This document shows positions 17,285 through 26,190 of a stretch of DNA of 64,000 nucleotides, one piece after another (within the stretch, counting starts at the first letter, position 1; each line of letters begins with the position of its first letter). The stretch covers positions 1 to 64,000 of the forward strand of contig NZ_JBATXB010000004.1 in the NCBI RefSeq assembly GCF_049673005.1, read 5' to 3'. The notes beneath the pieces were generated by a model. It was given only the letters and a program-made list of their open reading frames with translations. It was not told the origin of the DNA and did not search any database. The DNA comes from Carnobacterium_A sp049673005. GTDB taxonomy: Bacteria; Bacillota; Bacilli; Lactobacillales; Carnobacteriaceae. A program made the translations under genes and the position numbers.

Positions 17285-17349
17285 TTGAGCTTGCAAAATA
17301 TATTTAAGATTTGTACCATGTAAGAAGGAGAAGAAAGTGGTGGCGTACA

Positions 17350-18384
17350 TTGAATTTTTCAAAAGAAATGGCAAAATTAAAAACTAACAAAATTGCACCA
17401 ATTTATTTAATTTTAGGAACAGAATCTTATTTGAATAGAATAGCTCGAGAAACTTTTATCCATTCTATTTTAAAAAAAGATGAAATTGACTTAAACTTAG
17501 GAATTTATGACATGGAGGAGGTTCCCTTAGGAGTAGCTTTAGAAGATGCAGAGTCTGTACCTTTTTTTGGAGATCGCCGATTAGTTATTGTTGATCGACC
17601 GATCTTTTTAACAGGAGATAAGGGTAAACCGAAATTTGAACATGATATCAAATGGTTTGAAAACTATTTGATAAAACCTTCAGCGACGACAATCTTTGTG
17701 ATTTTTGCTCCCTATGAGAAATTAGACGATCGCAAGAAAATAAGCAAGCTATTAAAGAAAAATGCGGTGATCATTGAAACACCTATTTTATCAGAAAAAG
17801 AGATGAGAAGTTATTTAAAGACGACTATTGAGAATGAAGAGTTTAAAATATCACCTGAAGCTTTTGAGTTGTTTATTCAACTAACGGATGCAAAACTTTC
17901 TGTGGCGATGTCTGAACTACCAAAATTACTTTTATATGGGCAAGAAAATAAATACATTACTAAGGATGCTGTTTCAGAATTAATAACCAAATCGCTTGAG
18001 CAGAATATTTTTTCCTTAAATGACTATGTTTTGAAAAAAAAAGTAGGACTTGCTTTAGAATTATACCACGATTTACTATTGCAAAAAGAAGATCCTATTA
18101 AAATTAATGCTATTATGACATCTCAATTTCGGTTGCTATTACAAGTGAAAATTCTTGAAAAGAGAGGGTATCAGCAAGGTGATATTGCTAAAATTTTAAA
18201 GGTTCATCCTTATAGAATTAAGTTGAGCATCCAACATATGAGACCTTTTAGCAAAAAAGTTTTAGCTGACGCTTATAATGGTTTAATAGAAACAGAATAC
18301 CGCCTAAAAACGGGTCAAGGTGAAAAAAATATGCAATTCGAGTTATTTGTTTTACAATTTGCAAGGAACTATTCAATAGGATAA
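17350..18384 (+). CDS. holA: DNA polymerase III delta subunit
   Basis: The 344-residue clamp-loader delta subunit (YqeN family) opens the beta sliding clamp. The N-terminal IAPIYLILGTESYLNR block and the FGDRRLVIVDRP block match the family's AAA+-like region, followed by a helical collar domain (EQNIFSLNDYVLKKK... and the C-terminal ETEYRLKTGQG). TTG 17350 is chosen because the product then begins at the usual family length and GGTGG lies six bases upstream; a TTG at 17311 would add a basic extension. comEC-holA-rpsT order matches Bacillus. Confidence 0.93.
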   Translation: MNFSKEMAKLKTNKIAPIYLILGTESYLNRIARETFIHSILKKDEIDLNLGIYDMEEVPLGVALEDAESVPFFGDRRLVIVDRPIFLTGDKGKPKFEHDIKWFENYLIKPSATTIFVIFAPYEKLDDRKKISKLLKKNAVIIETPILSEKEMRSYLKTTIENEEFKISPEAFELFIQLTDAKLSVAMSELPKLLLYGQENKYITKDAVSELITKSLEQNIFSLNDYVLKKKVGLALELYHDLLLQKEDPIKINAIMTSQFRLLLQVKILEKRGYQQGDIAKILKVHPYRIKLSIQHMRPFSKKVLADAYNGLIETEYRLKTGQGEKNMQFELFVLQFARNYSIG

Positions 18385-18431
18385 TAATAAACACCTAATA
18401 GCTATCAAGTAAAAAAACTTTACAGTTTATA

Positions 18432-18460
18432 TTGCAATGAGGTCTTTCATTATGTATAAT
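18432..18460 (+). promoter_or_regulatory. rpsT promoter
   Basis: TTGCAA (18432-18437), a 17-bp spacer and a perfect TATAAT (18455-18460) lie about 70 bases upstream of rpsT, a strong sigma-A promoter as expected for a ribosomal protein gene. Confidence 0.8.
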
Positions 18461-18528
18461 GATTAACGTGGGAAACAACTGGAATAATCTATTTTAAGTT
18501 GTAATTAATTGAAAGTGGGGTGAATCAA

Positions 18529-18783
18529 ATGCCAAACATCGAATCTGCAATCAAACGCGTTCGTACTTCAGAAAAATCTGCTTTAGCAAATAACGTTCAA
18601 AAGAGCGCTATGCGTACTGCTATCAAAAAATTCGTTCAAGCTAATGAAGCTGGGGATGATAATACTGAAGCGTTACACAAACAAGCAATCAGAGCCATTG
18701 ATATGGCTGCATCTAAAGGATTGATTCATAAAAATAAAGCTAACCGTGACAAATCTCGTTTAACAGCTAAATTAGCTAAATAA
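18529..18783 (+). CDS. rpsT: 30S ribosomal protein S20
   Basis: An 84-residue, Lys/Ala-rich, all-helical protein starting MPNIESAIKRVRTSEK, typical of bacterial S20, which binds the 5' domain of 16S rRNA. ATG 18529 is chosen because AAGTGGGGTG lies just upstream; a GTG at 18520 lies within that site. It has its own strong promoter and terminator. Confidence 0.97.
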   Translation: MPNIESAIKRVRTSEKSALANNVQKSAMRTAIKKFVQANEAGDDNTEALHKQAIRAIDMAASKGLIHKNKANRDKSRLTAKLAK

Positions 18784-18811
18784 GATAGTACAGTTAACTC
18801 GTTTTTATGAG

Positions 18812-18849
18812 AGCCACAGACATGTTTGCCATGTTTGTGGTCTTTTTTT
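18812..18849 (+). terminator. Rho-independent terminator after rpsT
   Basis: CCACAGACATG (18814-18824) pairs with CATGTTTGTGG (18830-18840), with one wobble, followed by TCTTTTTTT. Confidence 0.9.
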
Positions 18850-19209
18850 ATCTATAAAATTGACGAAAGCCACTCCGCAATGGAGTGGCTTTCTAATTAA
18901 AAATAAATATTTATAAAGTTATTCGGGGAAAATACTAGTCAAATTATATTAATTGATTTCTCATTTATACAACATAAACCCAACCTCTTTTATGTCCTTA
19001 CAGTTCCATAACTGCGCCAGTGTGAATAAATTTCTTTAAAACTATTTATATAAAACTACATACTTACTTTTAATACATCTTTCACTATACCATAAAAATA
19101 ACTAGAAATAAAGGTTTTTTTGAAATATAAAGCTAATTTTATATGGCTAGTATGAAAACCCCCGCTAGCCTAAACTATCTATTCGCTAAAAAGTAGAAGT
19201 CCCTTATCA
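18850..19209. other. Non-coding gap between rpsT and uvrB with a perfect inverted repeat
   Basis: No credible ORF is present. A perfect 12-bp inverted repeat (18865-18876 with 18882-18893, 5-base loop) lies near the left end. On the - strand it follows an A-rich stretch and is followed by a weak T-rich run, so it could end a reverse transcript. Smaller complementary arms occur at 18970-18993 (ACATAAA/TTTATGT), 19003-19016 (CAGTT/AACTG) and 19144-19169 (GGCTAG/CTAGCC). These could belong to a small RNA or be remnants of something lost. Confidence 0.4.
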
Positions 19210-19238
19210 TTGTAAGAACGTACGTTCAGTGGTAAACT
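19210..19238 (+). promoter_or_regulatory. uvrB promoter with LexA (SOS) box in the spacer
   Basis: TTGTAA (19210-19215) and TAAACT (19233-19238) are 17 bp apart. The spacer carries AGAACGTACGTTCA (19215-19228), whose core GAAC-N4-GTTC is the Gram-positive LexA/DinR operator and is perfectly palindromic. Placement between -35 and -10 fits direct repression, lifted on DNA damage. Confidence 0.85.
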
Positions 19239-19304
19239 AGTAGTTTAAAGAATAAGATAAATTTTATTTTGTGAAAATTATAAAAAACAGGATGTGAAAC
19301 TAAA

Positions 19305-21293
19305 ATGGAAAAAGATCAATTTAAGTTAGTATCTAATTATGAACCTGGTGGAGATCAGCCCAATGCTATTAAAGAATTAGTTAAAGGGATTGGAGAAGGG
19401 AAAAAAGAACAAACTTTATTAGGCGCAACTGGAACTGGGAAAACTTTTACAGTATCTAACGTCATTCAAGAGGTAAATAAACCAACTTTGGTTATTGCGC
19501 ATAATAAAACTTTAGCTGGTCAGTTATACAGTGAATTTAAAGAGTTTTTTCCTGAAAACGCAGTTGAATATTTTGTTAGTTACTATGATTATTACCAACC
19601 TGAAGCTTATGTGCCTTCTAGCGATACCTTTATTGAAAAAGAATCAAGTGTTAATGATGAAATTGACAAATTACGTCATTCAGCTACAAGCTCTTTATTA
19701 GAGCGTCGTGATGTTATTGTTGTGGCTTCTGTTTCGTGTATTTTTGGTCTAGTAAATCCAATCGATTATCGAGACCATGTTTTGTCATTACGTGTAGGGA
19801 CTGAAATGAAAAGGGATGATATGTTAAGACGATTAGTTGATATGCAATTTGAACGAAATGATATTGATTTTCAACGTGGTAATTTTAGAGTACGTGGGGA
19901 TGTTGTTGAAATATTTTTAGCTTCTAGAGACAGCGAAGCTGTGAGAGTAGAATTTTTTGGGGATGAAATTGACCGTATTACAGAAGTAGATGTTTTAACT
20001 GGAGAAATCAAAACTGAAATTCAACATGTGCCCGTTTTTCCCGCTACTCACTTTGTAGCAAATGATGAACAAACAAGAAATGCTGTGGTAACTATCCAAA
20101 AAGAATTAGAAGACCGTTTAAAAGTTTTGCGTGCAGAAGATAAATTAATTGAAGCACAACGTTTAGAACAGCGAACCAATTATGATTTAGAGATGCTCTT
20201 AGAAATGGGTTATTGCTCAGGTATAGAAAACTACTCTAGGCATATGGATGGTAGAAAACCTGGTCAACCCCCATACACTCTAATAGATTTTTTTCCAGAG
20301 GATTTTTTAATTGTGATTGATGAATCTCATATTACAATGTCTCAAATTAGAGGGATGTATAACGGAGATAGAGCAAGGAAAGAACGGCTAATTGAATATG
20401 GATTCCGTTTGCCAAGTGCCTTGGATAATAGACCCTTGCGTTTAGAGGAGTTCGAAAACCATGTTAATCAAATTATGTACATTTCTGCAACACCTGGTCC
20501 GTATGAGCTGGAACGCACTCCAGAGGTTGTAGAACAAATTATTCGCCCAACTGGTTTGCTTGATCCACTAATTGAAGTACGCCCAATTAAAGGACAAATC
20601 GATGATTTAATAACTGAAATTAATAAGAGAGTAGAAAGAAATGAACGAACGTTTATTACTACATTAACAAAAAAAATGTCTGAAGACTTAACCGACTATT
20701 TAAAAGAGGTTGGTATAAAAGTTTCTTATCTTCATAGTGATATTAAGACATTAGAAAGAACAGAAATTATTCGTGACTTACGGTTAGGTATTTATGATGT
20801 GTTAATTGGTATAAATTTATTAAGAGAAGGCATTGATGTTCCTGAAGTCTCTTTGATTGCCATATTAGATGCAGACAAAGAAGGCTTCTTAAGGAGTGAG
20901 CGTTCATTGGTACAAACTATTGGCCGAGCAGCTCGTAACCAAAACGGGAGAGTAATCATGTATGCTGATCGAGTTACTGATTCAATGAAAGCTGCAATAG
21001 GAGAGACAGAAAGACGTCGTGAAACACAAAAAGCTTACAATGAAAAACATAACATAACACCAACAACAATCATCAAAGAAGTACGTGATCTAATCTCCAT
21101 TACTACAGCTGTCTCAGGTGAAGCAAAAGAAGGTCTTTCTTCTAAAAAAGTAGCCAAAATGACGAAACAAGAAAGAAGAGAATTAATAAAAAATATGGAA
21201 AAAGAAATGCATGAAGCAGCAAAAGCGCTTGATTTTGAAAAAGCTGCCAATTTAAGAGATATTGTACTTGAACTAACTGCTCAATATAAATAA
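19305..21293 (+). CDS. uvrB: Excinuclease ABC subunit B
   Basis: The 662-residue damage-verification helicase of nucleotide excision repair works with UvrA (damage recognition) and UvrC (incision). It shows Walker A GATGTGKT (about 40-47), the beta-hairpin DNA-clamping segment YYDYYQPEAYVP, a DESH-type Walker B in VIDESH, C-terminal helicase motifs (GINLLREGIDVPEV, QTIGRAARN) and a terminal UVR domain (about 625-660) that contacts UvrC. It is full length. The SOS-type promoter upstream fits known uvrB regulation. uvrA, often adjacent in Bacilli, is not in the window. Confidence 0.97.
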   Translation: MEKDQFKLVSNYEPGGDQPNAIKELVKGIGEGKKEQTLLGATGTGKTFTVSNVIQEVNKPTLVIAHNKTLAGQLYSEFKEFFPENAVEYFVSYYDYYQPEAYVPSSDTFIEKESSVNDEIDKLRHSATSSLLERRDVIVVASVSCIFGLVNPIDYRDHVLSLRVGTEMKRDDMLRRLVDMQFERNDIDFQRGNFRVRGDVVEIFLASRDSEAVRVEFFGDEIDRITEVDVLTGEIKTEIQHVPVFPATHFVANDEQTRNAVVTIQKELEDRLKVLRAEDKLIEAQRLEQRTNYDLEMLLEMGYCSGIENYSRHMDGRKPGQPPYTLIDFFPEDFLIVIDESHITMSQIRGMYNGDRARKERLIEYGFRLPSALDNRPLRLEEFENHVNQIMYISATPGPYELERTPEVVEQIIRPTGLLDPLIEVRPIKGQIDDLITEINKRVERNERTFITTLTKKMSEDLTDYLKEVGIKVSYLHSDIKTLERTEIIRDLRLGIYDVLIGINLLREGIDVPEVSLIAILDADKEGFLRSERSLVQTIGRAARNQNGRVIMYADRVTDSMKAAIGETERRRETQKAYNEKHNITPTTIIKEVRDLISITTAVSGEAKEGLSSKKVAKMTKQERRELIKNMEKEMHEAAKALDFEKAANLRDIVLELTAQYK

Positions 21294-21380
21294 AGAGCGA
21301 TATAAATTGAAATAGAATAAACCTAGTTTTTAGAGAATTAATACTTGCATTTATCTCTAATATCATGTAATGTTTGTAAA

Positions 21381-21435
21381 TGTATAACATACATCCATTA
21401 CTTGGTTAAACGACTCACCAACGTCTACTCAGTAA
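21381..21435 (+). promoter_or_regulatory. Structured rpsO leader, possible S15 autoregulatory site
   Basis: Ahead of rpsO, ATGTAT/ATACAT (21381-21395) is followed by nested arms TTAC/GTAA (21398-21401 with 21432-21435) and TTGGT/ACCAA (21402-21406 with 21417-21421). S15 is known to autoregulate through leader structures in several bacteria. The link here rests on position and foldability only. Confidence 0.3.
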
Positions 21436-21467
21436 TAGGATAAACTAAAAGGAAGAGGTGTTTAGAA

Positions 21468-21737
21468 ATGGCTATTTCTAAAGAAAGAAAGAACGAGATT
21501 ATGAGAGAGTACGCAACACACGAAGGAGATACTGGTTCTCCAGAAGTACAAGTTGCTGTATTAACTGCAGAAATTAATCACTTAAACGAACATGCACGTG
21601 TTCACAAAAAAGATCACCACTCATACCGTGGACTTATGAAGAAAATTGGTCACCGTCGTAACTTATTAGCATACTTACGTAATAAAGATGCTAGTCGTTA
21701 TAGCGAACTAATCCAAAGATTAGGCCTACGTCGTTAA
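21468..21737 (+). CDS. rpsO: 30S ribosomal protein S15
   Basis: The 89-residue protein MAISKERKNEIM...GLRR has the conserved HEGDTGSPEVQVA and KKDHHSYRGL segments that contact 16S rRNA helices 20-22. The ribosome site GGAAGAGGTG precedes it. It lies immediately before pnp, the order seen in most bacteria. Confidence 0.97.
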   Translation: MAISKERKNEIMREYATHEGDTGSPEVQVAVLTAEINHLNEHARVHKKDHHSYRGLMKKIGHRRNLLAYLRNKDASRYSELIQRLGLRR

Positions 21738-21753
21738 AAATGATTGTCTTATT

Positions 21754-21790
21754 ATAAAGCGAGGTTCGCAGGAATCTCGCTTTATTTTTT
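21754..21790 (+). terminator. Rho-independent terminator after rpsO
   Basis: ATAAAGCGAG (21754-21763) pairs with CTCGCTTTAT (21776-21785), followed by TTTTT. It separates rpsO from pnp. An extended -10-like TGGTAAAAT further down (around 21906-21914) could start pnp transcription. Confidence 0.85.
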
Positions 21791-21949
21791 GCATAATCTA
21801 GTAAATGGTATAAAAAAATCAAAACTGCACGTTCCGTTAACCATCCTACTATACAAATGTGAGTTTTTAATAGATTAGAGATTGACATTTGTTTAGTAGT
21901 CTGTTTGGTAAAATGAATGGTAGTTTGAAAAAAAGGAGAACAATAATTT

Positions 21950-24055
21950 ATGTCAGAAAAACAAATTTTCACTAAAGAGTGGGCAGGTCGTACGTTAACA
22001 GTTGAAGTTGGTCAATTAGCTAAGCAAGCTAATGGAGCAGCGTTAATTAGATATGGTGATACAGCTGTATTATCAGCAGCAGTAGCAAGTAAGAAAGCAA
22101 AAGATGTGGACTTTTTCCCATTAACTGTGAATTATGAAGAAAAAATGTATTCAGTAGGTAAGATACCTGGTGGGTTTATTAAGCGTGAAGGTCGTCCGAG
22201 CGAAGCAGCTACGTTAACTGCCCGACTAATTGACCGCCCAATACGCCCGATGTTTGCTGATGGATTTCGTAATGAAGTTCAAGTAACCAATACTGTTATG
22301 TCAGTTGAGAAAGATTGTTCACCATCGTTTTCAGCAATGTTTGGTTCGTCATTGTCTCTAGTTATTTCAGACATTCCTTTTGCAGGCCCTATTGCTGGTG
22401 TTGATGTTGGACGTGTTAATGGAGAATACATTATCAATCCTACAGTTGAGCAAGAAGCTCTTTCAGATATTCATTTAACTGTTGCAGGAACAAAAACAGC
22501 TATAAATATGGTTGAAAGTGGAGCTAAAGAAGTTTCAGAAGAAGATATGCTAGGTGCTTTATTATTTGGGCATGCGGCTATTCAAGAACTTGTTGCGTTC
22601 CAAGAAGAAATTAAGCGAGCAGTGGGTAAAGCAAAGATAGAAGTTTCTTTGTTAGCAATTGATTCAGAACTTGAAAAAGAAGTAAATGATACTTATAAAG
22701 AAAAAATGAGTACAGCAATTAAAACAGAAGAAAAACTAGCACGTGAAGAAAACATTGAAGCTGTGAAAGAAGAAGCTATCTTATTCTATAACGAAAAATA
22801 TCAAGATCATGAAGAAGCTGGTCGTATTAAAAAAGAAATTAAAACGATCGTTGAAAATATGGAAAAAGATGAAGTTCGTCGTCTGATTACGGTTGATAAA
22901 ATTCGTCCAGATGGCCGTAAAATTGATGAAATACGTTCATTATCTTCAGAAGTGGGGCTATTACCAAGAACGCATGGTTCCGGTCTATTCACACGTGGAC
23001 AAACACAGGCTTTGACAGTTGCAACACTTGCTCCACTTGGAGAACATCAAATTATTGATGGACTAGGGATCGAAGAGAGTAAAAGATTTATTCATCATTA
23101 TAACTTCCCACAATTCTCAGTAGGAAGTACAGGACCTAATCGTGGGCCTGGACGTCGTGAAATTGGTCACGGAGCTCTGGGAGAAAGAGCATTGGCACAA
23201 GTTATTCCTAATGAAGAAGATTTTCCGTACATGATTCGTTTAGTTTCGGAAGTTTTAGAGTCAAACGGTTCATCATCTCAAGCTAGTATATGTGCTGGAA
23301 CCTTAGCTTTAATGGACGCAGGTGTACCAATTAAAGCTCCAGTAGCCGGAATTGCTATGGGATTAGTAATGGAAGATGAAAACTATACGGTTTTAACAGA
23401 TATTCAAGGACTTGAAGATCACTTAGGTGACATGGACTTTAAAGTAGCTGGAACCAAAGATGGAATTACTGCTTTACAAATGGATATTAAGATTCAAGGA
23501 ATCACACCACAAATTTTAGAAGAAGCATTAACTCAGGCTAAAAAAGCTCGCTTAGAAATCTTAGATGAATTAATTTCAACTATTTCTGAACCACATAAAG
23601 AGTTGAGTGAATATGCGCCAAAAATTGAAATGATGCAAATTAAACCAGAAAAAATTAAAGTCGTTATTGGCCGTGGTGGAGATCAAATCAATGCGATTAT
23701 AGAAGAAACTGGCGTTAAAATTGATATCGACCAAGAAGGTAAAATTAGTATTGCTTCAGAAAATGCATCAATGATAAAACGTGCAAAAGAAATTATTGAA
23801 GAATTGACTAAAGATATCGAAATTGGGAAAGTATATTCAGGTACAGTTAAACGAATTGAAAAATTTGGTGCTTTCATTGAAATTGCTAAAGGGAAAGATG
23901 GATTAGCACACATTTCTGAATTAGCTAATGAGCGCGTTGCTAAAGTAGAAGATGTATTGTCTATGGGTCAAGTTTTAGACGTTAAAGTTGTTGAAATTGA
24001 CAAACAAGGTAGAATTAATCTTTCTGTTAAAGCACTATTGAAAAAAGAAGACTAA
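21950..24055 (+). CDS. pnp: Polyribonucleotide nucleotidyltransferase (PNPase)
   Basis: The 701-residue trimeric 3'-5' phosphorolytic exoribonuclease has two RNase PH domains (about 1-210 and 310-530, with GRPSEAATLTARLIDRPIRP and FTRGQTQALTVATL), a linking helical domain, a KH domain (about 555-615, VVIGRGGDQINAII) and a C-terminal S1 domain (GTVKRIEKFGAFIEI). It is full length. It acts with RNase J/RNase Y in mRNA decay; an RNase J gene lies 3 kb downstream. Confidence 0.97.
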   Translation: MSEKQIFTKEWAGRTLTVEVGQLAKQANGAALIRYGDTAVLSAAVASKKAKDVDFFPLTVNYEEKMYSVGKIPGGFIKREGRPSEAATLTARLIDRPIRPMFADGFRNEVQVTNTVMSVEKDCSPSFSAMFGSSLSLVISDIPFAGPIAGVDVGRVNGEYIINPTVEQEALSDIHLTVAGTKTAINMVESGAKEVSEEDMLGALLFGHAAIQELVAFQEEIKRAVGKAKIEVSLLAIDSELEKEVNDTYKEKMSTAIKTEEKLAREENIEAVKEEAILFYNEKYQDHEEAGRIKKEIKTIVENMEKDEVRRLITVDKIRPDGRKIDEIRSLSSEVGLLPRTHGSGLFTRGQTQALTVATLAPLGEHQIIDGLGIEESKRFIHHYNFPQFSVGSTGPNRGPGRREIGHGALGERALAQVIPNEEDFPYMIRLVSEVLESNGSSSQASICAGTLALMDAGVPIKAPVAGIAMGLVMEDENYTVLTDIQGLEDHLGDMDFKVAGTKDGITALQMDIKIQGITPQILEEALTQAKKARLEILDELISTISEPHKELSEYAPKIEMMQIKPEKIKVVIGRGGDQINAIIEETGVKIDIDQEGKISIASENASMIKRAKEIIEELTKDIEIGKVYSGTVKRIEKFGAFIEIAKGKDGLAHISELANERVAKVEDVLSMGQVLDVKVVEIDKQGRINLSVKALLKKED

Positions 24056-24058
24056 AAT

Positions 24059-24097
24059 AAAAAAAGTAGACTGCAGAATTGCGGTCTACTTTTTTTT
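24059..24097. terminator. Bidirectional terminator between pnp and the hydrolase gene
   Basis: AGTAGACTGC (24065-24074) pairs with GCGGTCTACT (24081-24090). It is flanked by A-rich sequence on the left and T-rich sequence on the right, so it can end both pnp (+) and the convergent hydrolase gene (-). Confidence 0.88.
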
Positions 24098-24146
24098 AAT
24101 AATGAGTTAGTTAAATCTGTTATTTTAGAGCTCAATAGAATAGAAC

Positions 24147-24908
24147 TTACTTAATTCTATTGAGCCAAGAAGAAAGAATAATAAAAAGTTTTTCTTGTTG
24201 ATCTTTATTACTAATAGTGGCATTTGCGTCTCCTTTTTGTTTTCCGTAACTTCCAAAACCAGCATGGTTTCCGCCTTGTATAGAAGAATATAGCGTCTTA
24301 CTTGGTAAGAACTTTTTACTTTCTAAATAAGATTGTTGATCTAAAACTCCATCTTTTGATCCAACTACTGATAAAACAGGTAAAGCTTCATTTTCTATGC
24401 TGCCTTTATTATCAGGATAACTAGCTAAGAAAAATACTCCTCTTAATAACCCCATATCTGTTGCAGGATCTATTTGTGTATCATGAGCATAACGACTAGC
24501 CATTACTCCACCCAAAGAGTGACCACCTATAACGTAATCCTTAATATTATAATCGTCAATAATCAAATGAGCCTTATCTTTATCAGTAACAGCTAAATTA
24601 AAAGGGTGATGAATTAAGTATACTGGATAACCTTCAGTAGCTAGTTTTGAAGCCCAAATGCTATAACTTTTTTGATCGACGAGCGCGCCTTGATAGAAAA
24701 TAACTGAAATGGGAAGGGGTTGCTTTTTAGGTTTGAAATAAATTACATCATCTGTCGTCCCAACAGTATAGGAAGCATGATTAATTGCTGCTTCAAAAGC
24801 TGAAGAAGAGGGTTGATAAGTAAGATTTCTAAGTGTGATGGACCCAACAGTAAATAAAACCAGTAGTGCTAATGTAAACCAAATAATTATTTTCTTTTTA
24901 TTTTTCAT
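24147..24908 (-). CDS. Membrane-anchored alpha/beta hydrolase
   Basis: The 253-residue protein has an N-terminal hydrophobic segment (about 6-26), so it is probably extracytoplasmic and anchored. The alpha/beta hydrolase catalytic triad is visible: nucleophile Ser in GGHSLGG (about 130), Asp in VVGSKDGV (about 190), and His in GGNHAGFG (about 220). This suggests an esterase or lipase-like enzyme; the substrate cannot be read from the sequence. The start has AAAGGAGAAC upstream. It is one of the few - strand genes here and is convergent with pnp and divergent from asd. Confidence 0.8.
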   Translation of the reverse strand: MKNKKKIIIWFTLALLVLFTVGSITLRNLTYQPSSSAFEAAINHASYTVGTTDDVIYFKPKKQPLPISVIFYQGALVDQKSYSIWASKLATEGYPVYLIHHPFNLAVTDKDKAHLIIDDYNIKDYVIGGHSLGGVMASRYAHDTQIDPATDMGLLRGVFFLASYPDNKGSIENEALPVLSVVGSKDGVLDQQSYLESKKFLPSKTLYSSIQGGNHAGFGSYGKQKGDANATISNKDQQEKLFIILSSWLNRIK

Positions 24909-25027
24909 TTGTTCTCCTTTATATCTTTTTTTGTTTGTTCTATTCTACCACTAAATTTATTCTATAGGTTTAACTATTATTTGAATAAATGCAATAATCT
25001 ACATATGTATGATTTCTTTGCTATTTA

Positions 25028-25036
25028 TGCTAAAAT
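25028..25036 (+). promoter_or_regulatory. Extended -10 promoter candidate for asd-dapA-rnjB
   Basis: TGCTAAAAT is a good extended -10 motif about 80 bases upstream of asd. No strong -35 box is present, as is tolerated for extended -10 promoters. No lysine riboswitch is seen in the 206-base gap. Confidence 0.45.
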
Positions 25037-25114
25037 ATATATTGGTTACGTTTGTGGGGTAAATTAGAATATAAATAATAAATTCGAGAAGTTTTGTAAA
25101 GGAGTAATAACTAA

Positions 25115-26167
25115 ATGAATAAATACACGATAGCTGTAGTCGGAGCAACAGGAGCGGTGGGCACTAAAATGATCGAAATGCTTGAAAGCTCAGCTTTACC
25201 GATTCGCGAAATTAAAGTTCTTGCTTCAAAACGATCAGCAGGAAGAAAATTGATGGTTAATGGTTCAGAGTTGGTTATTGAAGAGACAACACCTGAAGCT
25301 TTTGACGGAGTAGACATCGCTTTATTTAGTGCCGGTGGAGATGTTTCGAAACAATTCGCTCCAGAAGCAGTAAAACGTGGAGCAATTGTTATTGACAACA
25401 CAAGTGCTTATCGTATGGATCCTACTGTTCCGTTAGTTGTTCCTGAAGTTAATCCTGAAGCGCTAAAACAGCATAATGGGATCATTTCAAACCCAAATTG
25501 TTCTACTATTCAAATGATGGTAGCTTTAGATCCTATCCGTAAAAAATATGGATTAAGTCGAATTATTGTTTCAACTTATCAGGCAGTTAGTGGTGCTGGT
25601 ATAGCTGCGGTTAAAGAAATGAAAGATCAGGCTCGAAAAATGCTTAATAACGAAACCTATGAGGCAATTATACTTCCTTCAGGAGGAGATAAAAAACATT
25701 ATCCTATTGCGTTTAATATTTTGCCACAAATCGATTTATTCGCAGAAGAAGGTTATACTTACGAAGAGTGGAAAATGATAAATGAAACAAAAAAAATCAT
25801 GTCAGATAATGAAATTAAAATATCAGCTACTTGTGTACGTGTACCAGTAGTTTCTGGTCACTCAGAATCTATTTATATCGAAGTTGTCGATGAGTCAGCG
25901 ACAGTTGCTGGTATAAAAGAAGTATTAGAAACAGCACCAGGAGTAGAATTGCAAGATGATCCCTCCGTTCAGTTGTATCCAACTCCATTAACAGCAGATG
26001 GGAAAAAAGAAACATTTGTTGGTAGAATTAGGCAAGATATAGATGTGAAAACAGGGTATCATTTGTGGGTTGTATCAGATAATTTAATCAAAGGTGCAGC
26101 GTTAAATTCAGTTCAAATTGCTGAAAAATTACACACTATGAGTTTAATAAAAAATAAAATGAATTAA
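25115..26167 (+). CDS. asd: Aspartate-semialdehyde dehydrogenase
   Basis: A 350-residue NADPH enzyme that reduces aspartyl-4-phosphate to the semialdehyde, the branch point to lysine/diaminopimelate, threonine and methionine. The N-terminal VVGATGAVG loop binds NADP, SNPNCSTIQM contains the catalytic Cys (about 130), and the CVRVPVVSGHSE block holds the catalytic His. The start ATG has AAAGGAG. dapA starts 23 bases after the stop, and rnjB follows, the same order as Bacillus asd-(dapG)-dapA-rnjB but without an aspartokinase gene. Confidence 0.96.
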   Translation: MNKYTIAVVGATGAVGTKMIEMLESSALPIREIKVLASKRSAGRKLMVNGSELVIEETTPEAFDGVDIALFSAGGDVSKQFAPEAVKRGAIVIDNTSAYRMDPTVPLVVPEVNPEALKQHNGIISNPNCSTIQMMVALDPIRKKYGLSRIIVSTYQAVSGAGIAAVKEMKDQARKMLNNETYEAIILPSGGDKKHYPIAFNILPQIDLFAEEGYTYEEWKMINETKKIMSDNEIKISATCVRVPVVSGHSESIYIEVVDESATVAGIKEVLETAPGVELQDDPSVQLYPTPLTADGKKETFVGRIRQDIDVKTGYHLWVVSDNLIKGAALNSVQIAEKLHTMSLIKNKMN

Positions 26168-26190
26168 TCATGAAAGAGAAGGTGTCTTTA

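Noticed and set aside
17337..17349. GTG start of another frame ahead of holA, hinting at a frameshift
   Set aside because: That frame closes after about 16 codons, and TTG 17350 in the main frame gives the normal family N terminus.
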